DNA of 64,000 nucleotides. Origin: an uncultured Oscillospiraceae bacterium. GTDB lineage: Bacteria > Bacillota > Clostridia > Oscillospirales > Oscillospiraceae. The notes under the pieces are model-generated. The model did not search any database, had not been told where the DNA came from, and saw nothing but the letters and a program-made list of their open reading frames with translations. Position numbers and translations under genes: made by a program. Below, piece by piece: positions 43,558 to 51,431 of the stretch; the first letter of the stretch is position 1, and the number at the start of each line of letters is the position of its first letter. The stretch covers positions 62,001 through 126,000 of the forward strand of contig CAJUPU010000001.1 in the NCBI GenBank assembly GCA_910588495.1. The letters run 5' to 3'.

Positions 43558-44451
43558 TCAGTCCTCCGTATACCCAAAATTCTGGATGGCGGCGGGGTTG
43601 TCCCGCCAGTTCTCCTTCACCTTCACCCAGGTCTCCAGGTACACCTTGGCCCCCATGAACGCCTCCATGTCCTGCCTGGCCTGGGTGCTGATCTTTTTCA
43701 GCATCCCCCCGCCCTTGCCGATGATGATCCCTTTGTGGGAGGCCTTTTCACAGTATATGGTCACATGGCAGTCGATGATGTCGTCGTCCCGCTGGGAGAA
43801 CCTGGTCACCTCCACCGCCGTGCCGTGGGGGATCTCCTGACTGAGCTCTCTCAGCAGCTTCTCCCGGACGATCTCCGCCATGATCTGCCGCTCGGGCTGG
43901 TCGGTGACCGCCCCGTCGGGGAAGAGCTGGGGCCCCTGGGGCAGCCAGCCCCCCAGCACCTCCAGCAGCTCGTCCACGCCCTCCCCGGTCTTGGCGGAGA
44001 TGGGCACCACCGCGTCCCAGTCATGGGCCGCGCCGTACGCCGCCATCACCGACAGCAGCTTTTCCTTCTCCACCGTGTCGATCTTGTTGATGACCAGGGC
44101 GGCGGGGGCCCCCAGCGCTTTGATGCGGGCGATCAGCTCCTCCTCCGGCTTGCCGATGCGGTCCACCGGCTCCACCAGCAGCATCACCCCGTCCACGTCG
44201 GCCACGGACTGGCGGACCACCTTGACCATGTAGTCCCCCAGCCGGGTCCGGGCCTTGTGCAGCCCCGGGGTGTCCACGAACACGAACTGGCTGTCCCCCC
44301 GGTTGAGGACGGCGCAGATGCGGTTGCGGGTGGTCTGGGGCTTGGGGGAGACGATGGCCACCTTCTCCCCCGCCAGGGTGTTGGTCAGCGTGGACTTGCC
44401 CACGTTGGGCCGTCCGCAGATGGTGATGATGCCGCTTTTCTTGATGTTCAT
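43558..44451 (-). CDS. era: GTPase Era
   Basis: 297 residues. G domain: G1 GRPNVGKST, QTTRNRI (G2), DTPGLHKAR (G3), INKIDTV (G4), SAKTG (G5). A KH domain closes the protein with GIIIGKGGGMLKKISTQARQDMEAFMG. It binds 16S rRNA and checks 30S maturation. In the usual ybeY-era-recO neighbourhood. Confidence 0.96.
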   Translation of the reverse strand: MNIKKSGIITICGRPNVGKSTLTNTLAGEKVAIVSPKPQTTRNRICAVLNRGDSQFVFVDTPGLHKARTRLGDYMVKVVRQSVADVDGVMLLVEPVDRIGKPEEELIARIKALGAPAALVINKIDTVEKEKLLSVMAAYGAAHDWDAVVPISAKTGEGVDELLEVLGGWLPQGPQLFPDGAVTDQPERQIMAEIVREKLLRELSQEIPHGTAVEVTRFSQRDDDIIDCHVTIYCEKASHKGIIIGKGGGMLKKISTQARQDMEAFMGAKVYLETWVKVKENWRDNPAAIQNFGYTED

Positions 44452-44460
44452 AGGTGATCC

Positions 44461-45516
44461 TCAACTTTCTTGAGCATTTTGTTTTTTTGTGGGCGCCAGC
44501 CCCACCAGCGCCCCCGCCGCCCAGTCGATGGGCTGGGCCAGCGCCAGGGAGAACGCCACCACCACGGGCACCGTCACCGGCATGGCGAACAGCCGCCTAT
44601 GGGCCTCCGGCACCGCCTGGGCCAGCACCGGATAGACGATCTGGTCGGCGATGTACGACACCAGGTACATGGGCAGGGCCAGCCTGGCCGCCCGGGCCAC
44701 ACACCACCGCACCGGGCCGGGGAGGCCCTCCCCCTTCGCCCGGCGCAGGCAGGAGAACAGGCACGCCGCCTCCAAGGTCAGCGCCAGGCTCCCCCACTGG
44801 TCCTCGGGCATCCAGAGATAGGCCCCGCCCCCGGCGGTGAGATAGCCCTTCGCCCCCACCGCCGCCGCCAGGCCCGCCCAGCACGCCAGCAGCTGCCAGC
44901 CCTTGAGCCGGAGCGGGTGCTCCCGCAGCCAGGCCCCCAGGACATAGTAGGTCAGGGGATAGACGCCCACCCACCACACGGGCAGGAGGGTGCCCAGCTG
45001 GTTCACCAGCCCCGGCAGGGCCGTCAGCCCCGCCAGGGAGAGCACCAGCGCCCTCTTCGCGCCCTCGTCCAGGGCGTGCCAGGCGGCGTTGAGGAAGGGA
45101 CTGAGCAGGAACAGCCCGATGTACATCTCGATATACCAGCCGTAGGGCGCGGCGGAATAGGTGGTGAACTGGCGCACGACCTCGCGCACGCCGAACCGCT
45201 CCCCCTGCCACAGCGCCCGGAAGGCCAGGCACGCCGCCCCCGCCAGCACATAGGTGGACAGCACCGGCAGCAGCTTGCGGTAATATCCCTTCGACCACCG
45301 GCGTCCCGCGCAAGTGTAGCCCGTGATGAGCAGGAACAGCGGCACGCAGGTCATGCACAGCATCCGCACCACGCAGGCCGCCAGCATGGTCTTGCCCGCC
45401 GCCGGGGCCTCATAGAAGCCGCTGTTCAGGAAAAAGTGGACGCTGAGGGTGAGCACCCCCGCCGCCGCCCGGGCCAGGTCCAGGCCGAAGTCCCGCTGTT
45501 TCGTCTGTGTCTCCAT
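44461..45516 (-). CDS. Membrane acyltransferase (acyltransferase-3 type)
   Basis: 351 residues from the ATG at 45516. Ten membrane segments. The first has FGLDLARAAAGVLTLSVHFFLNSG with the His of the acyltransferase-3 family, and CVPLFLLITGYTCAGR and PYGWYIEMYIGLFLLSPFLN follow. Such enzymes O-acetylate cell-wall or surface sugars. In many Firmicutes dgkA and cdd fill the space between ybeY and era; here this gene replaces them. The ribosome site is weak, and it starts five bases past the ybeY stop. Confidence 0.82.
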   Translation of the reverse strand: METQTKQRDFGLDLARAAAGVLTLSVHFFLNSGFYEAPAAGKTMLAACVVRMLCMTCVPLFLLITGYTCAGRRWSKGYYRKLLPVLSTYVLAGAACLAFRALWQGERFGVREVVRQFTTYSAAPYGWYIEMYIGLFLLSPFLNAAWHALDEGAKRALVLSLAGLTALPGLVNQLGTLLPVWWVGVYPLTYYVLGAWLREHPLRLKGWQLLACWAGLAAAVGAKGYLTAGGGAYLWMPEDQWGSLALTLEAACLFSCLRRAKGEGLPGPVRWCVARAARLALPMYLVSYIADQIVYPVLAQAVPEAHRRLFAMPVTVPVVVAFSLALAQPIDWAAGALVGLAPTKKQNAQES

Positions 45517-45521
45517 CCCGC

Positions 45522-46016
45522 TCACTTCTCTCTGGGCAGGTCCAGGCTGTCCATGACGGCCTCCTCCCGCTCCCGCATCCGGGCCTTCATGGGGCCCTCG
45601 TCCAAATGGTCGTAGCCCAGCAGGTGGAGCACCGAGTGGACCGCCAGATAGGCCAGCTCCCGGCGGCCGGAGTGGCCGTACTCCCCGGCCTGGGCCCGGG
45701 CCCGCTCCAGGGAGATGCACATGTCCCCCAGAGGGACCAGCCCGGTGGCCGGATCGGCGTCCTCCCGCGAGGGCTTGTCCCCCGGCCGCAGATCGAACAT
45801 GGGGAAGGACAGCACGTCGGTGGGGGCGTCCACCCCCCGCATGTCCAGGTTCACTTGATGGATCCCCTCGTCGCCGGTGACCAGCACGTTCACCTCGCAG
45901 GGCACGTCCACCCCCTCGGCCTCCAGGGCCGCGCGGACCACCCTGCGCAGAAAGGAACACAGGCCGTCGTCCGCCTCCGGCACGTCGGCGGAGATGATGA
46001 TCTCATGTTTCGGCAT
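45522..46016 (-). CDS. ybeY: Endoribonuclease YbeY
   Basis: 164 residues. Zinc motif H-x3-H-x5-H in AVHSVLHLLGYDHL, preceded by TDVLSFP and GDMCISLERARAQAGEYGHSGRRELAYL. It takes part in 16S 3'-end maturation and rRNA quality control. The ATG overlaps the stop of the XRE gene by one base (TAATG). The usual neighbour phoH is split off by a two-gene insert. Confidence 0.95.
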   Translation of the reverse strand: MPKHEIIISADVPEADDGLCSFLRRVVRAALEAEGVDVPCEVNVLVTGDEGIHQVNLDMRGVDAPTDVLSFPMFDLRPGDKPSREDADPATGLVPLGDMCISLERARAQAGEYGHSGRRELAYLAVHSVLHLLGYDHLDEGPMKARMREREEAVMDSLDLPREK

Positions 46017-46234
46017 TACCGGTCGACCTCCCGTTTGTCGGTGCGGCCCATGAGCCAGTCCACCGACACCTCAAAAAAATCGGCGATCTGAAGCAGGCTT
46101 TTATAATTCGGTAAATGTCCATCCGCTTCCAGCCTTTGATAATGACGGTAATTGAACTTGAGTGTACCAGCGGCTTCTTCCTGCGTCAAGCTCTTTTCCA
46201 AACGCAGTATTTTTAGTCGTTCATTAAAGATCAT
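46016..46234 (-). CDS. Small XRE-family regulator
   Basis: 72 residues, almost entirely an HTH_3 domain: LKILRLEKSLTQEEAAGTLKFNYRHYQRLEADGHLPNYKSLLQIADFFEVSVDWLMG. It is a Cro/CI-type DNA-binding protein with no effector domain. GGGGAGTGG precedes the ATG. Codon use and base content are lower in GC than in the surrounding genes, which hints at a separate origin. It diverges from a 60-residue gene across 79 bases with repeated ACGTAC sites, its probable targets, and is coupled to ybeY downstream. Confidence 0.88.
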   Translation of the reverse strand: MIFNERLKILRLEKSLTQEEAAGTLKFNYRHYQRLEADGHLPNYKSLLQIADFFEVSVDWLMGRTDKREVDR

Positions 46235-46249
46235 TTTTCCACTCCCCTA

Positions 46250-46278
46250 TTGACACGTACAAAAACGCCGTGTATAAT
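46250..46278 (+). promoter_or_regulatory. Consensus promoter of the 60-residue gene
   Basis: TTGACA at 46250-46255, exactly 17 bases, TATAAT at 46273-46278. A perfect sigma-A consensus, so high expression is expected unless repressed. Confidence 0.93.
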
Positions 46279-46296
46279 ACGTACAAGAAAGTACGT
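46255..46296. promoter_or_regulatory. ACGTAC repeat operator
   Basis: ACGTACAAAAA at 46255-46265 and ACGTACAAGAA at 46279-46289 are direct repeats 24 bases apart. The second forms a perfect inverted repeat with GTACGT at 46291-46296 (ACGTAC-aagaaa-GTACGT). They flank the -10 and overlap the -35, fitting repression by the adjacent XRE protein. Confidence 0.7.
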
Positions 46297-46313
46297 GCCC
46301 AGGAGGAATCCCC

Positions 46314-46496
46314 ATGGACTATGAGATCCCCATGATCGTAGATCAATTATATCGCTACTTTGTAACTCAGCCCGACCCGCGATTTTGGCCGGACTATTTC
46401 AAAAAGGACCCGATCCAGGGCCACGGCCTCTGGTCCTTCTATCAAGGGCTCCAGCTGGGAATGCAGCTGACCGACGCCTGCCTGGAAAAGCTCTAG
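46314..46496 (+). CDS. Orphan 60-residue protein
   Basis: AGGAGG lies eight bases before the ATG and a perfect promoter before that, so the gene is very likely real. The product is acidic to neutral, helical, rich in Tyr, Phe and Trp (QLYRYFVTQPDPRFWPDYFKKD), with no signal peptide or membrane segment. No family is recognised. Its TAG stop shares the palindrome CTAG (46493-46496) with the phoH stop on the other strand. With the XRE gene it could be a toxin-antitoxin-like or small signalling pair, but no toxin fold is visible. Confidence 0.72.
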   Translation: MDYEIPMIVDQLYRYFVTQPDPRFWPDYFKKDPIQGHGLWSFYQGLQLGMQLTDACLEKL

Positions 46497-47470
46497 CGCT
46501 TGTCCCGCTTGGCGGCCCTTCTCTTCTCATCGTCCTCATAGGCTTTGATGATCCGCTGGACGATGACGTGGCGCACCACGTCCGCCCCGGTGAGCTGGCA
46601 GATGGAGATGTCCTCCACCCCCTTGAGCACCCGCATGGCCTCCTTCAGGCCGGACACCTTGTCCGCCGGCAGGTCGATCTGGGTGGCGTCGCCGGTGATC
46701 ACGATCTTGGAGCCGAACCCCAGCCGGGTGAGGAACATCTTCATCTGCTCCCGGCTGGTGTTCTGGGCCTCGTCCAGGATGATGAACGAGTCGTCCAGCG
46801 TCCGCCCCCGCATATAGGCCAGGGGGGCCACCTCGATATTGCCCCGCTCCACATATTTTTGATAGGTCTCCGCCCCCAGCATGTCGAACAGCGCGTCGTA
46901 CAGGGGCCGCAGGTAGGGGTCCACCTTGCTCTGCAGGTCGCCGGGCAGAAAGCCCAGCCGCTCCCCCGCCTCCACGGCGGGGCGGGTGAGGATGATGCGG
47001 TTGACCTGCTTTTCCCGGAAGGCGGCCACCGCCGCCGCCACCGCCAGATAGGTCTTGCCGGTGCCCGCCGGACCCACGCCGATGGTGACGGTGCTGTTCT
47101 TCACGGCGTCCACATACTTCTGCTGGCCGATGGTCTTGGCCTTGATGGGCTTGCCCTTGGCGGTGACGCACACCACGTCCCCGGCCAGCTGGGCGATCTT
47201 GCCCTCGTTGCCGGAGCGGACCAGCTCGATGATATAGCGCACGTTCTGCTGGCCGATGGCTTCCCCCTTGGCGGACAGGGTGAGCAGGCCCTGGATGGCC
47301 TTCACCGCCAGCATGACGTTCTCCCCCTCGCCGGAGATCTTCAAATTGGACTCCCGGTTCACCACCGCCACGTCCAGCTCCTGCTCGATGAGCCGGATGT
47401 TCTCATCGAACAGGCCGAACAGGTTGACGGCCTCCTCCATCCGCTCGATGCTGATGCTCTGCTCTGTCAT
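46493..47470 (-). CDS. PhoH-family ATPase (YbeZ type)
   Basis: 325 residues. N-terminal KH-like region, then the PhoH ATPase: Walker A GVGPAGTGKTYLAVA, RPAVEAGERLGFLPGDL, Walker B FIILDEAQNTSREQMKMFLTRLG and ITGDATQIDLP. It is associated with YbeY in rRNA/RNA processing. Its usual partner ybeY is next but one, behind the XRE insert. Confidence 0.94.
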   Translation of the reverse strand: MTEQSISIERMEEAVNLFGLFDENIRLIEQELDVAVVNRESNLKISGEGENVMLAVKAIQGLLTLSAKGEAIGQQNVRYIIELVRSGNEGKIAQLAGDVVCVTAKGKPIKAKTIGQQKYVDAVKNSTVTIGVGPAGTGKTYLAVAAAVAAFREKQVNRIILTRPAVEAGERLGFLPGDLQSKVDPYLRPLYDALFDMLGAETYQKYVERGNIEVAPLAYMRGRTLDDSFIILDEAQNTSREQMKMFLTRLGFGSKIVITGDATQIDLPADKVSGLKEAMRVLKGVEDISICQLTGADVVRHVIVQRIIKAYEDDEKRRAAKRDKR

Positions 47471-47499
47471 TGATCGCTTCTCCTTCGTGCGCGGCTTCC

Positions 47500-48756
47500 T
47501 CAGCCGTTATCGTTGGTGTTCCCCTGGGGCGTGCCGTAGACCCGGCCGATCTCCCCTTCCCGCTCCACGGTGCGCCCGATCTCCTCCCGGCACTCCGCCA
47601 GCAGGGTGACGGTGAGCCGCCCGTCCTCCTCCTTGGTCACGAAGTCGGTGTGGAGCACCTCCCCGCCGCCGGCCTCCATCAGCTGCGCCAGCCGGACGGA
47701 CAGCACCTGCTCCAGCCGCAGGGCGGCCTCCTCCCGGTCCGCAGGCCGCTCCTCCAGCTCATAGGGGCGCAGGGTGGTGGCGGTCAGCCAGACGGGCAGC
47801 GGGCAGCCAAACAGGACCAGCTGCTCCGTCTCAGTCATTTTATCACACTTCCCACCAAAAATGCTACTGTTTTGTGAAATATCCAGATCGAACCACAAGA
47901 GCTTTATCCTGTACTGCGTCCGCTGCTCTCCGGTGTACGCCTTTCCCAGGGCGGTGAGGGGCACGGTCTCCTCCAGCGTCCGCCAGGTCCGGGCGGCGGC
48001 CGACCCCCGGGCGCGGACGATGAGACGGCCCAGATCCACCGTGCCGTACTCCGGCTCCTTCAGGTCCAGGTCGCCGGAGATCAGCACCTCGCCCTTGGCC
48101 ACCACGTCCCCGTCCTGGAACATGGCCCGGCCCGACTCCGCCTGGATGTCCTCGATGATGCCGTCCGCTTTGGCCACGATGTCGGCGGGGACGGTCTCAT
48201 CCAGCAGCTCCGGCTTTTTGTCCGCCTCGTGGACCACCACCTCCGCCCGGGTGCCGTAGATGTTCACCGCCAGATAGCTCAGCTCGGGCAGGCCCAGCAG
48301 GGCGGCGTTGGCCGCCTCCTTCTCCAGGATGGCGGGGCCGTAGGCCCCGGGGCGCACCCCCACCCGCTGGAGCTGGGACAGGATCACGGCGGTGGGCACC
48401 CGCTCGTTGCCCGTCACCTCCACCACCAGCAAAAACCTGGACAGGAAGCTCACCGCCACGAAGCAGAACGCCAGCCCCAGCACGAAGCCCCAGCGGCGCT
48501 CCAGGATGCCCTCCGCCACCACCGCCGCCCCCCGGCGGCCCTCCTCTCTCAGCTCGCACATGGCCCGCCCGGCCAGCTCGTCCAGCCGCTTCCGGTCCTT
48601 GAGGGCCACCCGGAAGGTGAAGCTGGTCTCGTCCAGCCAGCACAGCCTCCAGAACTGGAGGCGCTCCTGGGCGCACAGGTTCAGCAGCCGCTCGGGGAAC
48701 GCCCCGACGGCCTGGAGCTCCACATAGCCCCGCAGCAGGTTGATCAGCCACTTCAT
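47500..48756 (-). CDS. yqfD: Sporulation protein YqfD
   Basis: 418 residues. Family start MKWLINLLRGYVELQAVGAFPERLLNLC, one membrane helix at about 90-112 (FVLGLAFCFVAVSFLSRFLLVVEV), then an outer region with VTGNERVPTAVILSQLQRVGVRPGAYG. It is a mother-cell sporulation gene in Bacillus; supports the view that this organism makes spores. In the classic yqfC-yqfD-phoH order. Confidence 0.92.
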   Translation of the reverse strand: MKWLINLLRGYVELQAVGAFPERLLNLCAQERLQFWRLCWLDETSFTFRVALKDRKRLDELAGRAMCELREEGRRGAAVVAEGILERRWGFVLGLAFCFVAVSFLSRFLLVVEVTGNERVPTAVILSQLQRVGVRPGAYGPAILEKEAANAALLGLPELSYLAVNIYGTRAEVVVHEADKKPELLDETVPADIVAKADGIIEDIQAESGRAMFQDGDVVAKGEVLISGDLDLKEPEYGTVDLGRLIVRARGSAAARTWRTLEETVPLTALGKAYTGEQRTQYRIKLLWFDLDISQNSSIFGGKCDKMTETEQLVLFGCPLPVWLTATTLRPYELEERPADREEAALRLEQVLSVRLAQLMEAGGGEVLHTDFVTKEEDGRLTVTLLAECREEIGRTVEREGEIGRVYGTPQGNTNDNG

Positions 48757-48760
48757 CGCC

Positions 48761-49036
48761 CTACCTCATGAACTCGATGGCCGCGATGGTCCCGGTGATC
48801 AGCAGCTCCTCCGGGGTCATGGCCCGCAGCTCCAGGCCCCTCCCCCGGACCGCCACCACCATGCTGCCGCCGGAGATGTGGATCTCCTCGGGGCCGTAGG
48901 CCAAGATCCCCCGGTGGGGGCCCATGCGCAGCTCACCGTCGCCCACGATCTCCACTCGGGGCGCCCCCGCCAGGGCGTCGGCGGGCAGGTCGAACAGCTT
49001 GGACGCCCGGAGCAGGATGCCCTCTTTTTCTCCCAC
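48761..49036 (-). CDS. yqfC: Sporulation protein YqfC (YabP/YqfC family)
   Basis: 91 residues from the GTG at 49036 with AGAGGTGAT upstream. Beta-rich YabP fold: VEIVGDGELRMGPHRGILAYGPEEIHI, ending ELRAMTPEELLITGTIAAIEF. It starts the yqfC-yqfD-phoH unit and lies four bases before yqfD. A SigE- or SigG-type promoter was not identified. Confidence 0.92.
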   Translation of the reverse strand: MGEKEGILLRASKLFDLPADALAGAPRVEIVGDGELRMGPHRGILAYGPEEIHISGGSMVVAVRGRGLELRAMTPEELLITGTIAAIEFMR

Positions 49037-49101
49037 GATACATCACCTCTGGCAAGCTTATGTGGGAGGGCGGCCCCGCTTGCCTGTCCGCCGGAATTTC
49101 G

Positions 49102-49130
49102 TGGACTTTTTCCTCCGCCTGTGGTATGAT
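49102..49130 (+). promoter_or_regulatory. Promoter of the RluA-family gene
   Basis: TGGACT at 49102-49107, 17-base spacer, TATGAT at 49125-49130, 30 bases before the ATG. Confidence 0.6.
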
Positions 49131-49159
49131 ATCCCCAAATCAGGAAATCAGGTGACAAG

Positions 49160-50053
49160 ATGGAACATCAAAACAAGCGCCGGGACGCCCAGCCCCCCGT
49201 CTACATGGTGGACGAGCCCGCCGCCCTGCTCCCCTTCCTGCTGGCAAACGTGAAGGGCAAGAGCCGCAACAACGTGAAATCCCTGCTGTCCCGCCGCCTG
49301 GTGGCGGTGGACGGCGTGCCCGTCTCCCGGTTCGACGCCCCCCTCTCCCCCGGCCAGCAGGTGAGCATACTCCCCGCCTCCGCCCCCCGGGCGGACGCCC
49401 TGCCCTTTCCCATCCTCTACGAGGACGAGCACCTCATCGTAGTCAACAAGCCCGCCAAGCTGCTCAGCGTGGCCAACGACAAGGAAAAGACCCGCACCGC
49501 CTACCACATGGTCACCGACTATGTGAAGGCCCGGCGGGTGGGGGACCGGATCTTCGTGATCCACCGGCTGGACCGGGACACGTCGGGGGTGCTCATGTTC
49601 GCCCGGGACCCGGAGACCAAGGAGCTGTTCCAGAGCAGGTGGAACGAGATCGTCGCCCGCCGGGGCTATCTGGCGGTGGTGGAGGGGACGCCAAAGCCCG
49701 ACCGGGACACCATCCGCTCCTTTTTGGTGGAGACGGACACCCATCTGAGCTTTTCCGGCGCGCCGGGCAAGGGGGCCAAGGAGGCCGTCACCAGCTACCA
49801 GGTGGTAAAGAGCGCCAACGGGTTCTCCCTGCTGGATATCTCCATCGAGACCGGGCGGAAGAACCAGATCCGGGTCCACATGAAGGAGAAGGGCTGTCCC
49901 GTGGCCGGGGACAAGCAGTACGGCGCCCGGACCAACCCCATCGGGCGGCTGTGCCTCCACGCCAACGAGCTGTCCTTCACCCACCCCGCCACCGGGGAGC
50001 CGGTCACCTTCAAGGCCAAGATGCCCCGGGATTTCAACCGGGTGTTCCGGTGA
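49160..50053 (+). CDS. RluA-family pseudouridine synthase
   Basis: 297 residues. S4-like RNA-binding domain at about 25-70 (VKGKSRNNVKSLLSRRLVAVDG), then the synthase with HRLDRDTSGV at 135-144 whose Asp138 is catalytic, and the C-terminal RKNQIRVHM and GDKQYGA. Target uridine (23S or tRNA) cannot be told. It stands alone between its promoter and terminator. Confidence 0.93.
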   Translation: MEHQNKRRDAQPPVYMVDEPAALLPFLLANVKGKSRNNVKSLLSRRLVAVDGVPVSRFDAPLSPGQQVSILPASAPRADALPFPILYEDEHLIVVNKPAKLLSVANDKEKTRTAYHMVTDYVKARRVGDRIFVIHRLDRDTSGVLMFARDPETKELFQSRWNEIVARRGYLAVVEGTPKPDRDTIRSFLVETDTHLSFSGAPGKGAKEAVTSYQVVKSANGFSLLDISIETGRKNQIRVHMKEKGCPVAGDKQYGARTNPIGRLCLHANELSFTHPATGEPVTFKAKMPRDFNRVFR

Positions 50054-50075
50054 GGCAATCAGACAGGAACAGGAG

Positions 50076-50110
50076 ACCGCCTCCGGCTGCCGGCCGGAGG
50101 CGGTCCTTTT
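50076..50110. terminator. Terminator between the RluA-family gene and rpoD
   Basis: Perfect 12-bp stem ACCGCCTCCGGC (50076-50087) with GCCGGAGGCGGT (50093-50104), followed by CCTTTTC on the plus strand. Lies between convergent genes. Confidence 0.85.
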
Positions 50111-50119
50111 CATGGGCGT

Positions 50120-51424
50120 TCAGCTCAAAAAGTCCTTCAGCTTCTTGCTCCTGGACGGGTGGCGCAGCTTCCGCAGGGCCTTGGCCTCGATCTGCCGGAT
50201 GCGCTCCCGGGTGACGTTGAACTCCTTGCCCACCTCCTCCAGGGTGCGGGTGCGGCCGTCCTCGATGCCGAAGCGCAGGCGAAGCACCTTCTCCTCCCGG
50301 GGGGTGAGGGTGGACAGCACGTCCACCAGCTGCTCCTTCAAAAGGGTGAAGGACGCGGCCTCGGAGGGCTCGGAGGCATCCTCGTCGGGGATGAAGTCGC
50401 CCAGGTGGCTGTCCTCCTCCTCGCCGATGGGGGTCTCCAGCGACACCGGCTCCTGGGCGATCTTGAGGATCTCCCGCACCTTCTCCACCGGCATCCCCAT
50501 CTCCTCGGCGGTCTCCTCCGGGGTGGGGTCGTGGCCCAGCTCCTGGAGGAGCTGGCGGTTCACCCGGATCACCTTGTTGATGGTCTCCACCATATGGACC
50601 GGGATGCGGATGGTCCGGGCCTGGTCGGCGATGGCCCGGGTGATGGCCTGGCGGATCCACCAGGTGGCGTAGGTGGAGAATTTGAAGCCCTTCACATAGT
50701 CGAACTTCTCCACCGCCTTGATCAGGCCCAGGTTGCCCTCCTGGATCAGGTCAAGAAACAGCATTCCCCGGCCCACATACCGCTTGGCGATGGACACCAC
50801 CAGGCGCAGGTTGGCCTCCGCCAGCTGCTGCTTGGCCCGCTCGCCCTGCTTGACCGCCTTGTTCAGCTCCTTCCGCGTCTCCTCCGGGATCTCCTCGCCG
50901 GATCGTTCCAGCTCGGCCAGCTGCTCCTTGGCCGCCGCCCCGGCCCCCATGGCCTGGGCCAGCTCCACCTCCCGCTCGGGGGTGAGCAGGTCCACCTTGC
51001 CGATCTCCTTGAGGTACATCCGCACCGGATCGTCGATGGCGAAGGAGTCCACCAGGGTGTTGGGGTCCACGATCTCCTCCTCGGGGATCTCCTCCAGCTC
51101 GGCCACCGGGGGCAGGATGTCGTCCTCCAGCTCCGGGGGGAAGTCGTCCCCGGCGGTGTCGATGCCCAGATTCTCCAGCACGTCGTACACCTTGTCCATC
51201 TGCTCGCTCTCCAGGCTGATGGAGTCCAGCGTCTCCATCATCTCGCCGGAGGACAGCTTCCCCTTTTTATAGCCGGTGTCGATGAGCTCCAGCAGCTTCT
51301 CGCCGTTCTGGACCCCCTCGATCATCTTGGCCAGCTCCGCCTTGGCCGCCTCCAGCTTCTCGGGACTGGCCTGGGTGTGGGGCGCGGCGTCCGCCTTTTT
51401 CACGGTCTTTTTCTTTTCACTCAT
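50120..51424 (-). CDS. rpoD: Primary sigma factor RpoD/SigA
   Basis: 434 residues from the ATG at 51424, GGAGG ten bases upstream. Region 1.2 DPVRMYLKEIGKVDLLTPEREVELA, region 2 LRLVVSIAKRYVGRGMLFLDLIQEGNLGLIKAVEKFDYVKGFKFSTYATWWIRQAI, region 3, and region 4 HTH LEEVGKEFNVTRERIRQIEAKAL. All marks of the housekeeping sigma factor, which would read the many TTGACA/TATAAT promoters here. It follows dnaG by seven bases. Confidence 0.97.
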   Translation of the reverse strand: MSEKKKTVKKADAAPHTQASPEKLEAAKAELAKMIEGVQNGEKLLELIDTGYKKGKLSSGEMMETLDSISLESEQMDKVYDVLENLGIDTAGDDFPPELEDDILPPVAELEEIPEEEIVDPNTLVDSFAIDDPVRMYLKEIGKVDLLTPEREVELAQAMGAGAAAKEQLAELERSGEEIPEETRKELNKAVKQGERAKQQLAEANLRLVVSIAKRYVGRGMLFLDLIQEGNLGLIKAVEKFDYVKGFKFSTYATWWIRQAITRAIADQARTIRIPVHMVETINKVIRVNRQLLQELGHDPTPEETAEEMGMPVEKVREILKIAQEPVSLETPIGEEEDSHLGDFIPDEDASEPSEAASFTLLKEQLVDVLSTLTPREEKVLRLRFGIEDGRTRTLEEVGKEFNVTRERIRQIEAKALRKLRHPSRSKKLKDFLS

Positions 51425-51431
51425 TGGTCGC

